NCBI GenBank assembly: GCA_023265495.1
Contig: JAHFTP010000111.1
Location: forward strand, 1 to 6,000
DNA from: Chlamydiota bacterium
Lineage (GTDB): Bacteria > Chlamydiota > Chlamydiia > Chlamydiales > Rhabdochlamydiaceae
Length of the DNA stretch: 6,000 bases
Direction: 5' to 3'
How positions within the stretch are numbered: the first letter of the stretch is position 1; every line of letters begins with the position of its first letter. A program made the translations under genes and the position numbers. The notes beneath the pieces are model-generated. The model made no database searches. It saw only the letters and a program-made list of their open reading frames with translations, and had not been told where the DNA came from. This document shows, piece after piece, positions 1 through 5,717 of this stretch.

Positions 1-323
1 AGGATATCTCCATCTTTAAGATTAGTGAGAATGCCGGCCAGATCTCCTGCCTTTTCAATAACAGGGCCTGATGTCACAACAAGCTGCGTTCCCATGGTTT
101 TTGCGATGATGTTGGCAAGTGTCGTCTTGCCAAGTCCGGGAGGGCCGTAAAAGAGACAATGGCCTAAAGGCTCTTTTCTTTGCTTTGCAGCGCCAATGAT
201 GATTTCGAGACGCTCCTTTACAGAATCTTGGCCTACAAAGTCGGTTAAAGACTCGGGGCGTAGCGGCACTTCAAAAGTATCATCAGCTTTTGTCCAGGAT
301 GACTCAATGTAAGGGTCAGTCAT
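1..323 (-). CDS. ruvB: Holliday junction branch migration ATPase RuvB, N-terminal part (gene runs off the left edge)
   Basis: RuvB is the AAA+ hexameric motor that, with RuvA, drives branch migration of Holliday junctions before RuvC cleavage, in the cytoplasm. About 107 residues are visible, starting MTDPYIESSW. They follow the family closely: LRPESLTDFVGQ (the RuvB LRP...GQ opening), then the Walker A loop YGPPGLGKTTLANIIA, then VTSGPVIEKAGDLAGILTNL, a RuvB signature just before Walker B, which is outside the window. The ATG at 321-323 is chosen because a purine-rich AAGAGG lies about 8 nt upstream on the minus strand and the N-terminus length fits the family. The gene is divergent from dcd across 96 bp. 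I recall dcd and ruvB also being neighbours in Chlamydia. No defect is seen in the visible part. Confidence 0.96.
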   Translation of the reverse strand, partial: MTDPYIESSWTKADDTFEVPLRPESLTDFVGQDSVKERLEIIIGAAKQRKEPLGHCLFYGPPGLGKTTLANIIAKTMGTQLVVTSGPVIEKAGDLAGILTNLKDGDI

Positions 324-419
324 TTTTTTTGCCTCTTGCAAGTCTCTATATAAAAACTCTAGCAAGAAATCCATTTCAAGCGCTATATCATTTTAGAGAA
401 AAAGTAAAAGGTGGTACAT
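324..419. promoter_or_regulatory. Divergent ruvB/dcd intergenic region with probable back-to-back promoters
   Basis: This 96-bp AT-rich gap separates two genes transcribed away from each other, so promoters for both must lie in or near it. On the minus strand TTGAAA (375-380 complement) resembles a -35 box for ruvB. AT-rich TTTATATA about 19-21 nt further on could be its -10, but the spacing is loose. On the plus strand TATATC at 384-389 is a possible -10 for dcd without a convincing -35. The 8-bp palindrome CTTGCAAG at 335-342 sits in the ruvB leader; its role, if any, is unknown. The existence of promoters is inferred from geometry; the exact boxes are weak. Confidence 0.45.
408..414 (+). 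promoter_or_regulatory. Ribosome binding site that decides the dcd start
   Basis: AAGGTGG differs by one base from the ideal AAGGAGG and ends 5 nt before the ATG at 420. The upstream in-frame GTG at 411 lies inside this site, so it is unlikely to be the start. Confidence 0.7.
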
Positions 420-986
420 ATGAGTCTGCAGGCTGATCGATGGATCCGTAAGATGGCATTAGAAGAAAAAATGATCGAGCCCTTTGTCGATGGACAGGTT
501 CGTCTGGTAAATGGGAAAAAGATTATTAGCTATGGGCTTTCTAGCTATGGATATGATTTGCGAGTGGCCAATGAATTTAAGGTGTTTACCAATATCAACA
601 ACTCGATCGTAGACCCAAAAAATTTCAGCGAAAGCTCCTTTGTGCATATGGAAGTGGATGAGTGTATCGTCCCTCCCAATTCCTTTGCCCTCGCCAGAAG
701 TGTGGAATATTTTCGTATTCCCAGAGATGTTCTCACCATATGCCTTGGCAAGTCTACGTATGCTAGATGTGGCATTATCGTGAATGTTACCCCCTTTGAA
801 CCGGAGTGGGAAGGATATGTTACGTTAGAGATCTCCAATACCACACCGCTCCCTGCAAAGATCTATGCCAATGAGGGGCTCGCTCAGGTTCTCTTCTATA
901 GAGGAGAAGAGGTTTGTGAGACATCGTATGCCGACCGCGGCGGCAAATATATGAGACAGGTGAACATCACCTTGCCTGTCGCTTAA
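420..986 (+). CDS. dcd: dCTP deaminase (dUTP-forming)
   Basis: The product deaminates dCTP to dUTP and ammonia. This feeds dUTPase and thymidylate synthesis in the cytoplasm, in the trimeric Dcd/dUTPase fold. The 188-residue protein has the usual family length (about 190). The nucleotide-binding and active-site signature GKSTYAR is at residues 110-116, followed by CGIIVNVTPFEPEWEG. VTLEISN supplies Glu137, which aligns with the catalytic Glu of E. coli Dcd (E138), and Arg116 aligns with its active-site Arg115. The C-terminal ...ADRGGKYMRQ stretch is the segment that closes over the substrate in the family. The start at 420 is chosen over the in-frame GTG at 411 because the latter is part of the Shine-Dalgarno sequence. 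It is divergent from ruvB. No intrinsic terminator is evident downstream. The N-terminus (WIRKMALEEKMIEPF) recalls chlamydial Dcd. The call is firm. Confidence 0.97.
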   Translation: MSLQADRWIRKMALEEKMIEPFVDGQVRLVNGKKIISYGLSSYGYDLRVANEFKVFTNINNSIVDPKNFSESSFVHMEVDECIVPPNSFALARSVEYFRIPRDVLTICLGKSTYARCGIIVNVTPFEPEWEGYVTLEISNTTPLPAKIYANEGLAQVLFYRGEEVCETSYADRGGKYMRQVNITLPVA

Positions 987-1106
987 GTTGTTGTTGTTAA
1001 ATAAATTGTAATCCATTTTTCGAGCAAGCCTCTCTTTTGCTAGAAAAAAATGTGGCCTTCAGTGACAATCAGGTTAGCAGCGCGAGAACCCTTAGGTTAT
1101 GGTTGT

Positions 1107-1433
1107 ATGCAGTCTTCTTTTTATACGCAGAGCATAAGAGAAAAACAACGTTCCGTCTTTTTTCAAAAGACTTGGTGGATGTTTGCCTTTATCAGTATTT
1201 GTTTACTGATTTTTTTCAGTGCGATGAAAAAGAAGGGGCATACAATAAGTGATTTAGAGCACAAACTGGCGCAGCTTGAAGAAGAGAAAAGCGCAGCTCT
1301 TGAGAAAAAAGAAGATCTACTCTTGCAGATTAGCAGCTTTGCAGATCCCGCCTGGGTAGAAATGGTGTTAATGAAACGATTAGGAGTAGTGCCTGAAGGA
1401 CAAGTTAAGGTCTATTTCAAAAAAGATGAGTGA
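1107..1433 (+). CDS. FtsB/DivIC-like (septum formation initiator family) single-pass membrane protein
   Basis: A small protein of 108 residues from this start. A short basic N-terminus is followed by one transmembrane helix (about 22-39, MFAFISICLLIFFSAM), a Lys-rich turn, and a coiled-coil-forming stretch (about 47-75, ISDLEHKLAQLEEEK...). It ends in DPAWVEMVLMKRLGVVPEGQ (79-98). This order and the ending match the FtsB/DivIC pattern 'nDPxyiExxaRexLGlvkpGE'. In other bacteria such proteins form the periplasmic FtsQ-FtsL-FtsB complex that activates septal peptidoglycan synthesis. The gene stops 6 nt before the first tlyC-like gene, so the two are probably co-transcribed. The start is uncertain. 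An in-frame ATG at 1050 would give 127 residues but has no ribosome site and adds a segment unlike the family; 1107 has only a weak AGG about 10 nt upstream. The family call rests on architecture and the C-terminal motif, without a search. Confidence 0.72.
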   Translation: MQSSFYTQSIREKQRSVFFQKTWWMFAFISICLLIFFSAMKKKGHTISDLEHKLAQLEEEKSAALEKKEDLLLQISSFADPAWVEMVLMKRLGVVPEGQVKVYFKKDE

Positions 1434-1439
1434 GTATAC

Positions 1440-2708
1440 GTGAGTATCTTTACTTGCCTTCTTCTTTTATTTATTTTCCTCCTTTGTTTAGCCATTGTAT
1501 CGGGAGCAGAAACAGCTCTTTTTTCTCTTTCTTCCTTACAGGTAAAATCCTATAAAAATGATAAAGACAAGAGAAAAAGGCTGATCTTTACTTTGCTCTC
1601 TAACCCAAGGGAGCTGCTCATCACGTTGATCATTTTGATTATCATTGTCAGTGTCCTTGTGCAGAACGTAGTATCCAATCTTTTTGGGGAGAAGGCGAGC
1701 TGGGGGCTGAGGGTGGGAGTGCCTCTAGCGCTCAATCTCATCATCGGAGAGGTGATTCCTAAGTCCTTAGCGCTCCCCAACAATGAAAAGGTCTCTTATG
1801 CTGTAGCTCCGCTGCTCTACTACGCACAAAAAATCTTATTTCCCCTTCGCAAGGTCCTCTCTTCCATCACGTTTGTTGCCGGGAGGTGTTGTTTTTTCTT
1901 CCTAAAGAAAGAGGAAGAGATCTCCACCGATGAGCTGCAGCATGCGCTGAAAACGTCCAAAGAAAGTGGGGTTTTAGGCCAAGATGAGGCAGAGCTCATC
2001 AGAGGGTATCTGCACTTGCAAGAGTCTACAGTCAAAGAGCTCATGCGCCCGAGAGAAGAGGTGATTTTCTTTGAGACGGAGGAACCGTTACATAAACTAC
2101 TCCATCTTTTTGTGGATCAGGAATGTTCTAGGATTCCCGTATGTGAAGGGAGTTTAGATAACATTATAGGCGTTATTTCCAGCCGTTTATTTTTCTTGCA
2201 AAAACTCTCCATCAAGCAAACAGCAGATCTCATTCCCATACTAAAAAAGCCCTTTTTTATTCCGGAGACAACGTCTGCCGGCAGTTTGCTAAGGCAGCTT
2301 TATGAAAGAAAAGAGTCTCTCGCCGTTGTCGTCGATGAGTATGGATCGGTGTCGGGGATTATCACCCTCGAAGATCTCGTAGAGGAGGTCGTAGGAGAAA
2401 TTGCAGATCGCAGAGATGAAAAAACACCTTATACCAAGGCAGGTGAGGATGTCATCATAGCCAGCGGCAAGTTAGAACTTTCCGAATTTGAAGAGATTTT
2501 TGATTATGAGCTTGTCAGTGATAACCACATGGTAACCATTGGGGGATGGCTCACTGAGCAGATGGGTGATATCCCCAAGACAGGCGCTAAGTATATGACG
2601 AAGGATTTTTTATTCCACGTCCTCTCCTCGGATCAGACGCGTGTCCGCAGAGTCTATATCCGCAGAATAACGCCGCTTAAGAAGAAAAAAGGGGGGAAAG
2701 GGAAATAA
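1440..2708 (+). CDS. CNNM/CorC (TlyC-type) membrane protein with DUF21, CBS pair and C-terminal CorC_HlyC domain (first of two paralogs)
   Basis: A 422-residue inner-membrane protein. The N-terminal DUF21/CNNM membrane domain (about 1-150) carries the family motifs SGAETALFSLSS (21-32) and GEVIPKS (103-109) among several hydrophobic helices. A linker with STDELQHAL leads to a CBS pair opening at LMRPREEV (201-208) and ending in the hallmark VVVDEYGSVSGIITLEDLVE (296-315). The CorC_HlyC domain (about 335-410) includes ASGKLELSEF and DNHMVTIGGWL. Relatives are bacterial CorB/CorC and human CNNM proteins, linked to Mg2+ (and Co2+) efflux. The old name TlyC 'hemolysin' is poorly supported for most members. 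CBS pairs usually bind adenine nucleotides, so nucleotide or Mg2+ sensing is likely. The start is GTG, 6 nt after the upstream gene. The C-terminus is a basic tail (KKKKGGKGK). Its stop overlaps the next start, implying translational coupling. Confidence 0.93.
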   Translation: MSIFTCLLLLFIFLLCLAIVSGAETALFSLSSLQVKSYKNDKDKRKRLIFTLLSNPRELLITLIILIIIVSVLVQNVVSNLFGEKASWGLRVGVPLALNLIIGEVIPKSLALPNNEKVSYAVAPLLYYAQKILFPLRKVLSSITFVAGRCCFFFLKKEEEISTDELQHALKTSKESGVLGQDEAELIRGYLHLQESTVKELMRPREEVIFFETEEPLHKLLHLFVDQECSRIPVCEGSLDNIIGVISSRLFFLQKLSIKQTADLIPILKKPFFIPETTSAGSLLRQLYERKESLAVVVDEYGSVSGIITLEDLVEEVVGEIADRRDEKTPYTKAGEDVIIASGKLELSEFEEIFDYELVSDNHMVTIGGWLTEQMGDIPKTGAKYMTKDFLFHVLSSDQTRVRRVYIRRITPLKKKKGGKGK

Positions 2709-3952
2709 TGGATTTTTCTTCTTGGCATTGGTTCCTATTTCTGACAGGTGCATGTATTGTCTTGCAAGGCTTCTTTGCTATGCTGGAGATGGCTGCCGTC
2801 TCCTTTAATAAAGTGCGTTTGCAATACTATGTAAGCAGAGAAAAAAGCCAAGCTATCTGGCTCAGCTACCTTCTCCATCATCCTGCCCTTTTATTTGGAA
2901 CGACCCTTGTGATGGTCAACACCTCATTACTTGTGGGCTCTGAGAGCGCAAGAAGATTTTATGATGCTGTAGGTCTGAGCCCGGACTGGGCTCCTTTAAG
3001 CCAGGTGTTTCTCGTCCTTATTTTCGCTGAAATTGCTCCGATGTTTGCCGGAAGACGCTATGCAGAGCATGCGGCTATGATCGGAGTTCCTATACTCTAT
3101 TTCTTTTCTATGGTTTTAAAACCTTTTATCTATTTGCTAGATCTTCTTTGCAAGTGGATCAACAGACTTTTTGGGACCTATGTAGAAAGTGGAGTTTATC
3201 TCACAAGGGAAGAGCTGCAAAATATGATAGAAGAAAGGGAGGAGACAGCTGCAGATAGCAAACAAGACCCATTTGGTGCGGTAGTATCGCGCATTTTTCT
3301 TTTAAAAAATAAGACGGCAAAGGAGCTCATGATCCCCTTAGATGGAGTGAAAATGATTCCTACCTCTCTCTCTATTGGGGATCTCAGAGAGATCCTCCGA
3401 GTGAACTACTCCCCGTATGTGCCTCTCTATCATCGCACGGAGCAAAACATCGTAGCTATTGCCTACCCGAGGGATCTTCTTCGCCTCCCGGACCATAAGA
3501 AGGTGAGGGAAGCGGCCCGCAGCGCTTGGTTTATCACGGAAAATAACTCTATTATAGAGATCTTAAAGCAGTTTCGAAGGAATAACCAAAGCATTGCCGT
3601 CGTGCTCAATGAATCTGGCCTGGCTATGGGTATTTTGACACTAGATGAGATCATCGATGAGATCTTTTGCAGATCAGATCATTGGATGTCCTTTGGAGAG
3701 ATGCTCCCCAGGGCCTTTCACATAGTTTTAGATCGCACCTTCTCCGGAGATACTACCCTAGAGGAGCTCAACACAAAGTACCAGGTCCACCTCTCCTTTG
3801 AGCAGGCGGAAACCCTCGAAGAGGTGCTCTCCCTCTCTTTAGGGCATCCCCCCTCCAAGGGAGAGTCGATCCGCATAGATCAATTTGAGCTTACAGTAGA
3901 AGAAGCTCCCCTCATCGGAGAGAAAATGATCTCTGTCAAAACGGTGTATTAG
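2708..3952 (+). CDS. CNNM/CorC (TlyC-type) membrane protein, second paralog with diverged motifs
   Basis: A 414-residue protein with the same architecture as its upstream neighbour. The N-terminal DUF21 membrane domain (about 1-150) is followed by TREELQNMIEERE and a CBS pair that begins near LMIPLDGV (207-214) and ends with IAVVLNESGLAMGILTLDEI (296-315). A C-terminal CorC_HlyC-like domain includes LDRTFSGDTTLEELN (341-355). The start ATG shares its A with the last base of the previous stop (TAATG) behind a purine-rich run (2685-2705) that can serve as ribosome site, so the two genes are almost certainly translated together. Motifs are weakened relative to paralog 1: AEIAPMF (107-113) replaces GEVIPKS, and MIPLD replaces MRPRE. 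It may be a regulatory or heteromeric partner of paralog 1, which is inference. A pair of adjacent TlyC-like genes is also found in Chlamydia, as I recall (CT256/CT257). It ends 4 bp inside the convergent fic gene. Confidence 0.9.
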   Translation: MDFSSWHWFLFLTGACIVLQGFFAMLEMAAVSFNKVRLQYYVSREKSQAIWLSYLLHHPALLFGTTLVMVNTSLLVGSESARRFYDAVGLSPDWAPLSQVFLVLIFAEIAPMFAGRRYAEHAAMIGVPILYFFSMVLKPFIYLLDLLCKWINRLFGTYVESGVYLTREELQNMIEEREETAADSKQDPFGAVVSRIFLLKNKTAKELMIPLDGVKMIPTSLSIGDLREILRVNYSPYVPLYHRTEQNIVAIAYPRDLLRLPDHKKVREAARSAWFITENNSIIEILKQFRRNNQSIAVVLNESGLAMGILTLDEIIDEIFCRSDHWMSFGEMLPRAFHIVLDRTFSGDTTLEELNTKYQVHLSFEQAETLEEVLSLSLGHPPSKGESIRIDQFELTVEEAPLIGEKMISVKTVY

Positions 3953-5316
3953 ATCCAGGTCTTTTTCCAGGTGTCATATTGAGAAGGTTTCAAGTGGAAT
4001 CTCGCGATATTTCCCTCGTGGAGGCTCTGCAGTTCTCTCTCTATCATTTCTATAAAGCGAGATTGGTCTTCTTTTTTGATTTTTTCAATGGCATATTTTT
4101 TTATAAATGCGACCGCTTGCACTTTATCCATATGGTCAAGAACAATTTCCGTTACTACTTGCTGAACAAAGGTTCGATATTGGAGACGAAAAGGATCTGG
4201 CTCTCCTATAGATTTTCTTGTGGCTGCATAAAGGACGCAGGATCGTTCATAGGCAAAGGCGAACACATCTCGCAGCAGTTCCATGCGATTGAGCTCATAG
4301 ATGGCAAGGAGCCCATTTATATAGGCCTTTTCTGGAACATCGATAAAGGACAGGGGGGAGAGATTGTTTTGGATGAGGGGGATGTTCGCTGCTAGGCGCG
4401 ATGTTCTTTTATTTACATCATCGAAAGGTTGTAGGTAGGGTAGGTGGACCATCAGAAAAAAAGCACGCTCTATGGGGTCATCAATAGAGGATGCCTTGCT
4501 CAGCAGCAAACGGAAACACTCTTCGATAACTTGGGGAATAGCGCTAGGCAGATAAACGGATTTTCCGATGCCCACAGCCATAGTTCGAATTCTCCCACAG
4601 GCAGAAGGGTCGGGTAATAAGTTGTCCGATAAAAGAGCATGTAGGCATGATATCGTATAGGAGTTCATCCCAATTTCGGATGCAGAGTTAACGATGAATT
4701 CAATGGCGGCCTTATGATTCAAAATCATTTGCGTTTCCTCTGCATTTTTTCCTGCGGCCTCCTTACCTAAGGCCAATAAGCGCTCCGTTTCCAGTAGAGA
4801 GTAGGTGTTACCTTCTAAGCGGCTCGAGTTCCAGGAGAGGTCTATGAGGAGGCGCTGGAAAATTTGACGCGCAAGTGTTCCTGCCGGATAGCTTTCCTTG
4901 TCGCCGCCTCCAAGAATAAAAAGCTTTCTGCGCAACTCTTCTGGAAGATAAAAGCTCTTATTGGGACGATAGTCTTCGAGAAATTCTCTGTGGTAGCTTA
5001 CTGGATGTCGTGATGGAATGGGACGGGTGACTTGCAATTCAAGGAAATGTCCCTCTTCAGACAAAGAAATACCGCTTAGTTTCTCTTTTTCCGAGGAGGG
5101 CTCTTCTAACGGGATTGCTACTAGCTTATAGCGACTCGCTCTTGCCATGCCTATAATCGAGATCTGCCCATTCTTCACCAGGTTAGCAAGCCATCTCTGT
5201 AGGGTCCGTCTCGGAACGGGAGGAAGCAATCCTTCCATAATTTCTTCCAAGGAGGCTCCGTGTGTGAATCTTCCTATGATTTCAAGAATTGTGTTCCACG
5301 GTACTTGATTTGCCAT
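3949..5316 (-). CDS. Fic-domain protein with N-terminal winged helix and atypical Fic core (QPFDDVNKR)
   Basis: The product is 455 residues. Residues about 5-65 read as a winged helix-turn-helix: a GASLEEIMEGL helix, RRTLQRWLANLVKNG as recognition helix, then a wing ending SRYKL. SSRLEG at 164-169 fits the class II Fic inhibitory motif (S/T)xxxE(G/N). The Fic domain spans about 150-350, with a flap region near VYLPSAIPQVIEE and the core QPFDDVNKRTSR at 296-307. The consensus is HPFx(D/E)GNGRxxR, so Gln296 replaces the catalytic His and VNKR resembles the ANKR of Doc; Asn302, Arg304 and Arg307 are kept. Fic enzymes normally transfer AMP (Doc: phosphate) to proteins; whether this one is active is open. 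Residues 360-455 are unassigned and no antitoxin gene is adjacent. Start 5316 is preferred over the in-frame GTG at 5349 because AGAGGGG lies 4 nt upstream and the GTG belongs to a repeat. It overlaps the tlyC-like gene tail-to-tail by 4 bp. Confidence 0.9.
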   Translation of the reverse strand: MANQVPWNTILEIIGRFTHGASLEEIMEGLLPPVPRRTLQRWLANLVKNGQISIIGMARASRYKLVAIPLEEPSSEKEKLSGISLSEEGHFLELQVTRPIPSRHPVSYHREFLEDYRPNKSFYLPEELRRKLFILGGGDKESYPAGTLARQIFQRLLIDLSWNSSRLEGNTYSLLETERLLALGKEAAGKNAEETQMILNHKAAIEFIVNSASEIGMNSYTISCLHALLSDNLLPDPSACGRIRTMAVGIGKSVYLPSAIPQVIEECFRLLLSKASSIDDPIERAFFLMVHLPYLQPFDDVNKRTSRLAANIPLIQNNLSPLSFIDVPEKAYINGLLAIYELNRMELLRDVFAFAYERSCVLYAATRKSIGEPDPFRLQYRTFVQQVVTEIVLDHMDKVQAVAFIKKYAIEKIKKEDQSRFIEMIERELQSLHEGNIARFHLKPSQYDTWKKTWI

Positions 5317-5320
5317 ATGT

Positions 5321-5327
5321 CCCCTCT
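5321..5327 (-). promoter_or_regulatory. Ribosome binding site that decides the fic start
   Basis: On the minus strand AGAGGGG ends 4 nt before the ATG at 5316-5314. It is a strong Shine-Dalgarno match and supports the 455-residue form over the GTG start at 5349. Confidence 0.7.
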
Positions 5328-5331
5328 TGAG

Positions 5332-5361
5332 ATAATAGAATCGCGCCACTTTATCTGTAAA
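5332..5361 (-). promoter_or_regulatory. Candidate sigma-70-type promoter of the fic gene with an operator half-site in its spacer
   Basis: On the minus strand TTTACA (5361-5356; 5 of 6 to TTGACA) and TATTAT (5337-5332; 5 of 6 to TATAAT) are separated by 18 bp. The spacer contains GTGGCGCGATT, the half-site also present in the two upstream palindromes, so a bound protein would compete directly with RNA polymerase. Caveat: a start about 7 nt past the -10 would give a leader of only about 9-10 nt, beginning inside the ribosome binding site. The true promoter could therefore lie further upstream. Confidence 0.42.
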
Positions 5362-5429
5362 TATGGCGCAATTCTCTAAATCGCGCCACTTTTTTCGTGT
5401 TTCTGTCGCAATTCTCTAAATCGCGCCAC
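5339..5429. repeat. Operator-like array: two 25-bp imperfect palindromes plus a half-site at 40-bp period
   Basis: Copy A (5404-5428) and copy B (5364-5388) have the form TGKCGCAATT-CTCTA-AATCGCGCCA. The arms of B match at 9 of 10 positions and those of A at 8 of 10. A and B share 23 identical bases (5407-5429 and 5367-5389). Copy C (5339-5348) keeps only the AATCGCGCCA half, next to the fic ribosome site. The spacing A-B and B-C is exactly 40 bp, close to four helical turns, so the copies face the same side of the DNA. Position, symmetry and phasing suggest cooperative binding by a dimeric regulator. The winged helix in the adjacent Fic protein is the obvious candidate, by inference only. 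The sequences between copies are unrelated to each other. Confidence 0.75.
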
Positions 5430-5717
5430 ATTTCCTTTGTACAGGACAAAAAATGATTTCACATAGAGAAGCCTCCTGGTTTTAAGTCGCTAAAACATGG
5501 TAAAATGGACAATGATGGGCGGAGGTTTTCCACCAGCCTAAAAACCGGTTAAGACAATTTACAGAAGAATACCCTGAATGCAAAGACGGTCGTCTTGAAG
5601 GTGTCGTCAGCGGTGGCTATAGGGAAACGCCTTCTTGTTCTGAGCTGCTTCAAGCCGCTAGGGTCGTGAGGAAGTTGTAGACCATTGGAATTTGGTTGTG
5701 TCTATCAGTTTTTTTAT
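5430..5717. other. Gene-poor region between the fic operator array and the cysteine desulfurase gene
   Basis: No intact gene is seen on either strand in these 288 bp. It contains the 8-bp palindrome AACCGGTT (5543-5550), a small inverted repeat AAGAC-GGTC-GTCTT (5583-5596), longer-range complementary pairs (5594-5659), and one open stretch that may be a gene remnant (5516-5680). No tRNA, tmRNA, RNase P or SRP RNA signature was recognised. No GC stem followed by a T-run serves as an obvious terminator for the desulfurase gene, which ends at 5718 reading leftward. Confidence 0.5.
5516..5680 (+). pseudogene. Possible remnant of an unidentified protein-coding gene
   Basis: A 54-codon open stretch ends at TAG 5678-5680 and begins directly after an in-frame TGA (5513-5515). 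It has no ATG and no usable GTG near its 5' end. The translation (e.g. RLRQFTEEYPECKDGRLEG, then VVSGGYRETPSCSELLQAAR) has the balanced charged and polar composition of a real protein rather than of random sequence. I do not recognise the family. Without a start codon or a ribosome site it cannot be an intact gene. It could be the tail of a decayed gene left at the junction where the fic locus lies, or chance. Confidence 0.2.

Noticed and set aside
411..419. Upstream GTG start for dcd (three extra residues)
   Set aside because: The GTG is inside the Shine-Dalgarno sequence; ATG at 420 has ideal spacing and gives the family-like N-terminus.
545..844. A 99-codon minus-strand open frame inside dcd
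   Set aside because: It is antisense to a confidently identified gene and has no recognisable family features.
1019..1050. Possible hairpin AGCAA...TTGCT between dcd and the FtsB-like gene as a terminator
   Set aside because: The stem is only about 5 bp and is followed by A's rather than T's in the plus direction, and likewise on the other strand.
1037..1252. A 71-codon frame overlapping the FtsB-like gene
   Set aside because: It overlaps the FtsB-like frame, which has clear TM, coiled-coil and C-terminal motifs, and it has no support of its own.
3954..3975. CCAGGT repeated around a T-run near the convergent gene ends
   Set aside because: The two copies are direct, not inverted, so they cannot form a terminator stem.
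3979..4395. A 138-codon plus-strand open frame inside the fic gene
   Set aside because: It lies antisense to the well-supported Fic reading frame; it is rich in Phe and basic residues and shows no recognisable domain.
5317..5349. Upstream GTG start for the fic gene (eleven extra residues)
   Set aside because: This GTG is part of repeat copy C, and the candidate promoter -10 box lies downstream of it. ATG at 5316 has a strong ribosome site.
5367..5429. Two 23-nt identical repeats with a 17-nt gap, as in a CRISPR array
   Set aside because: Only two full copies, a spacer far too short, no cas genes, and clear palindromic operator-like geometry at a gene start.
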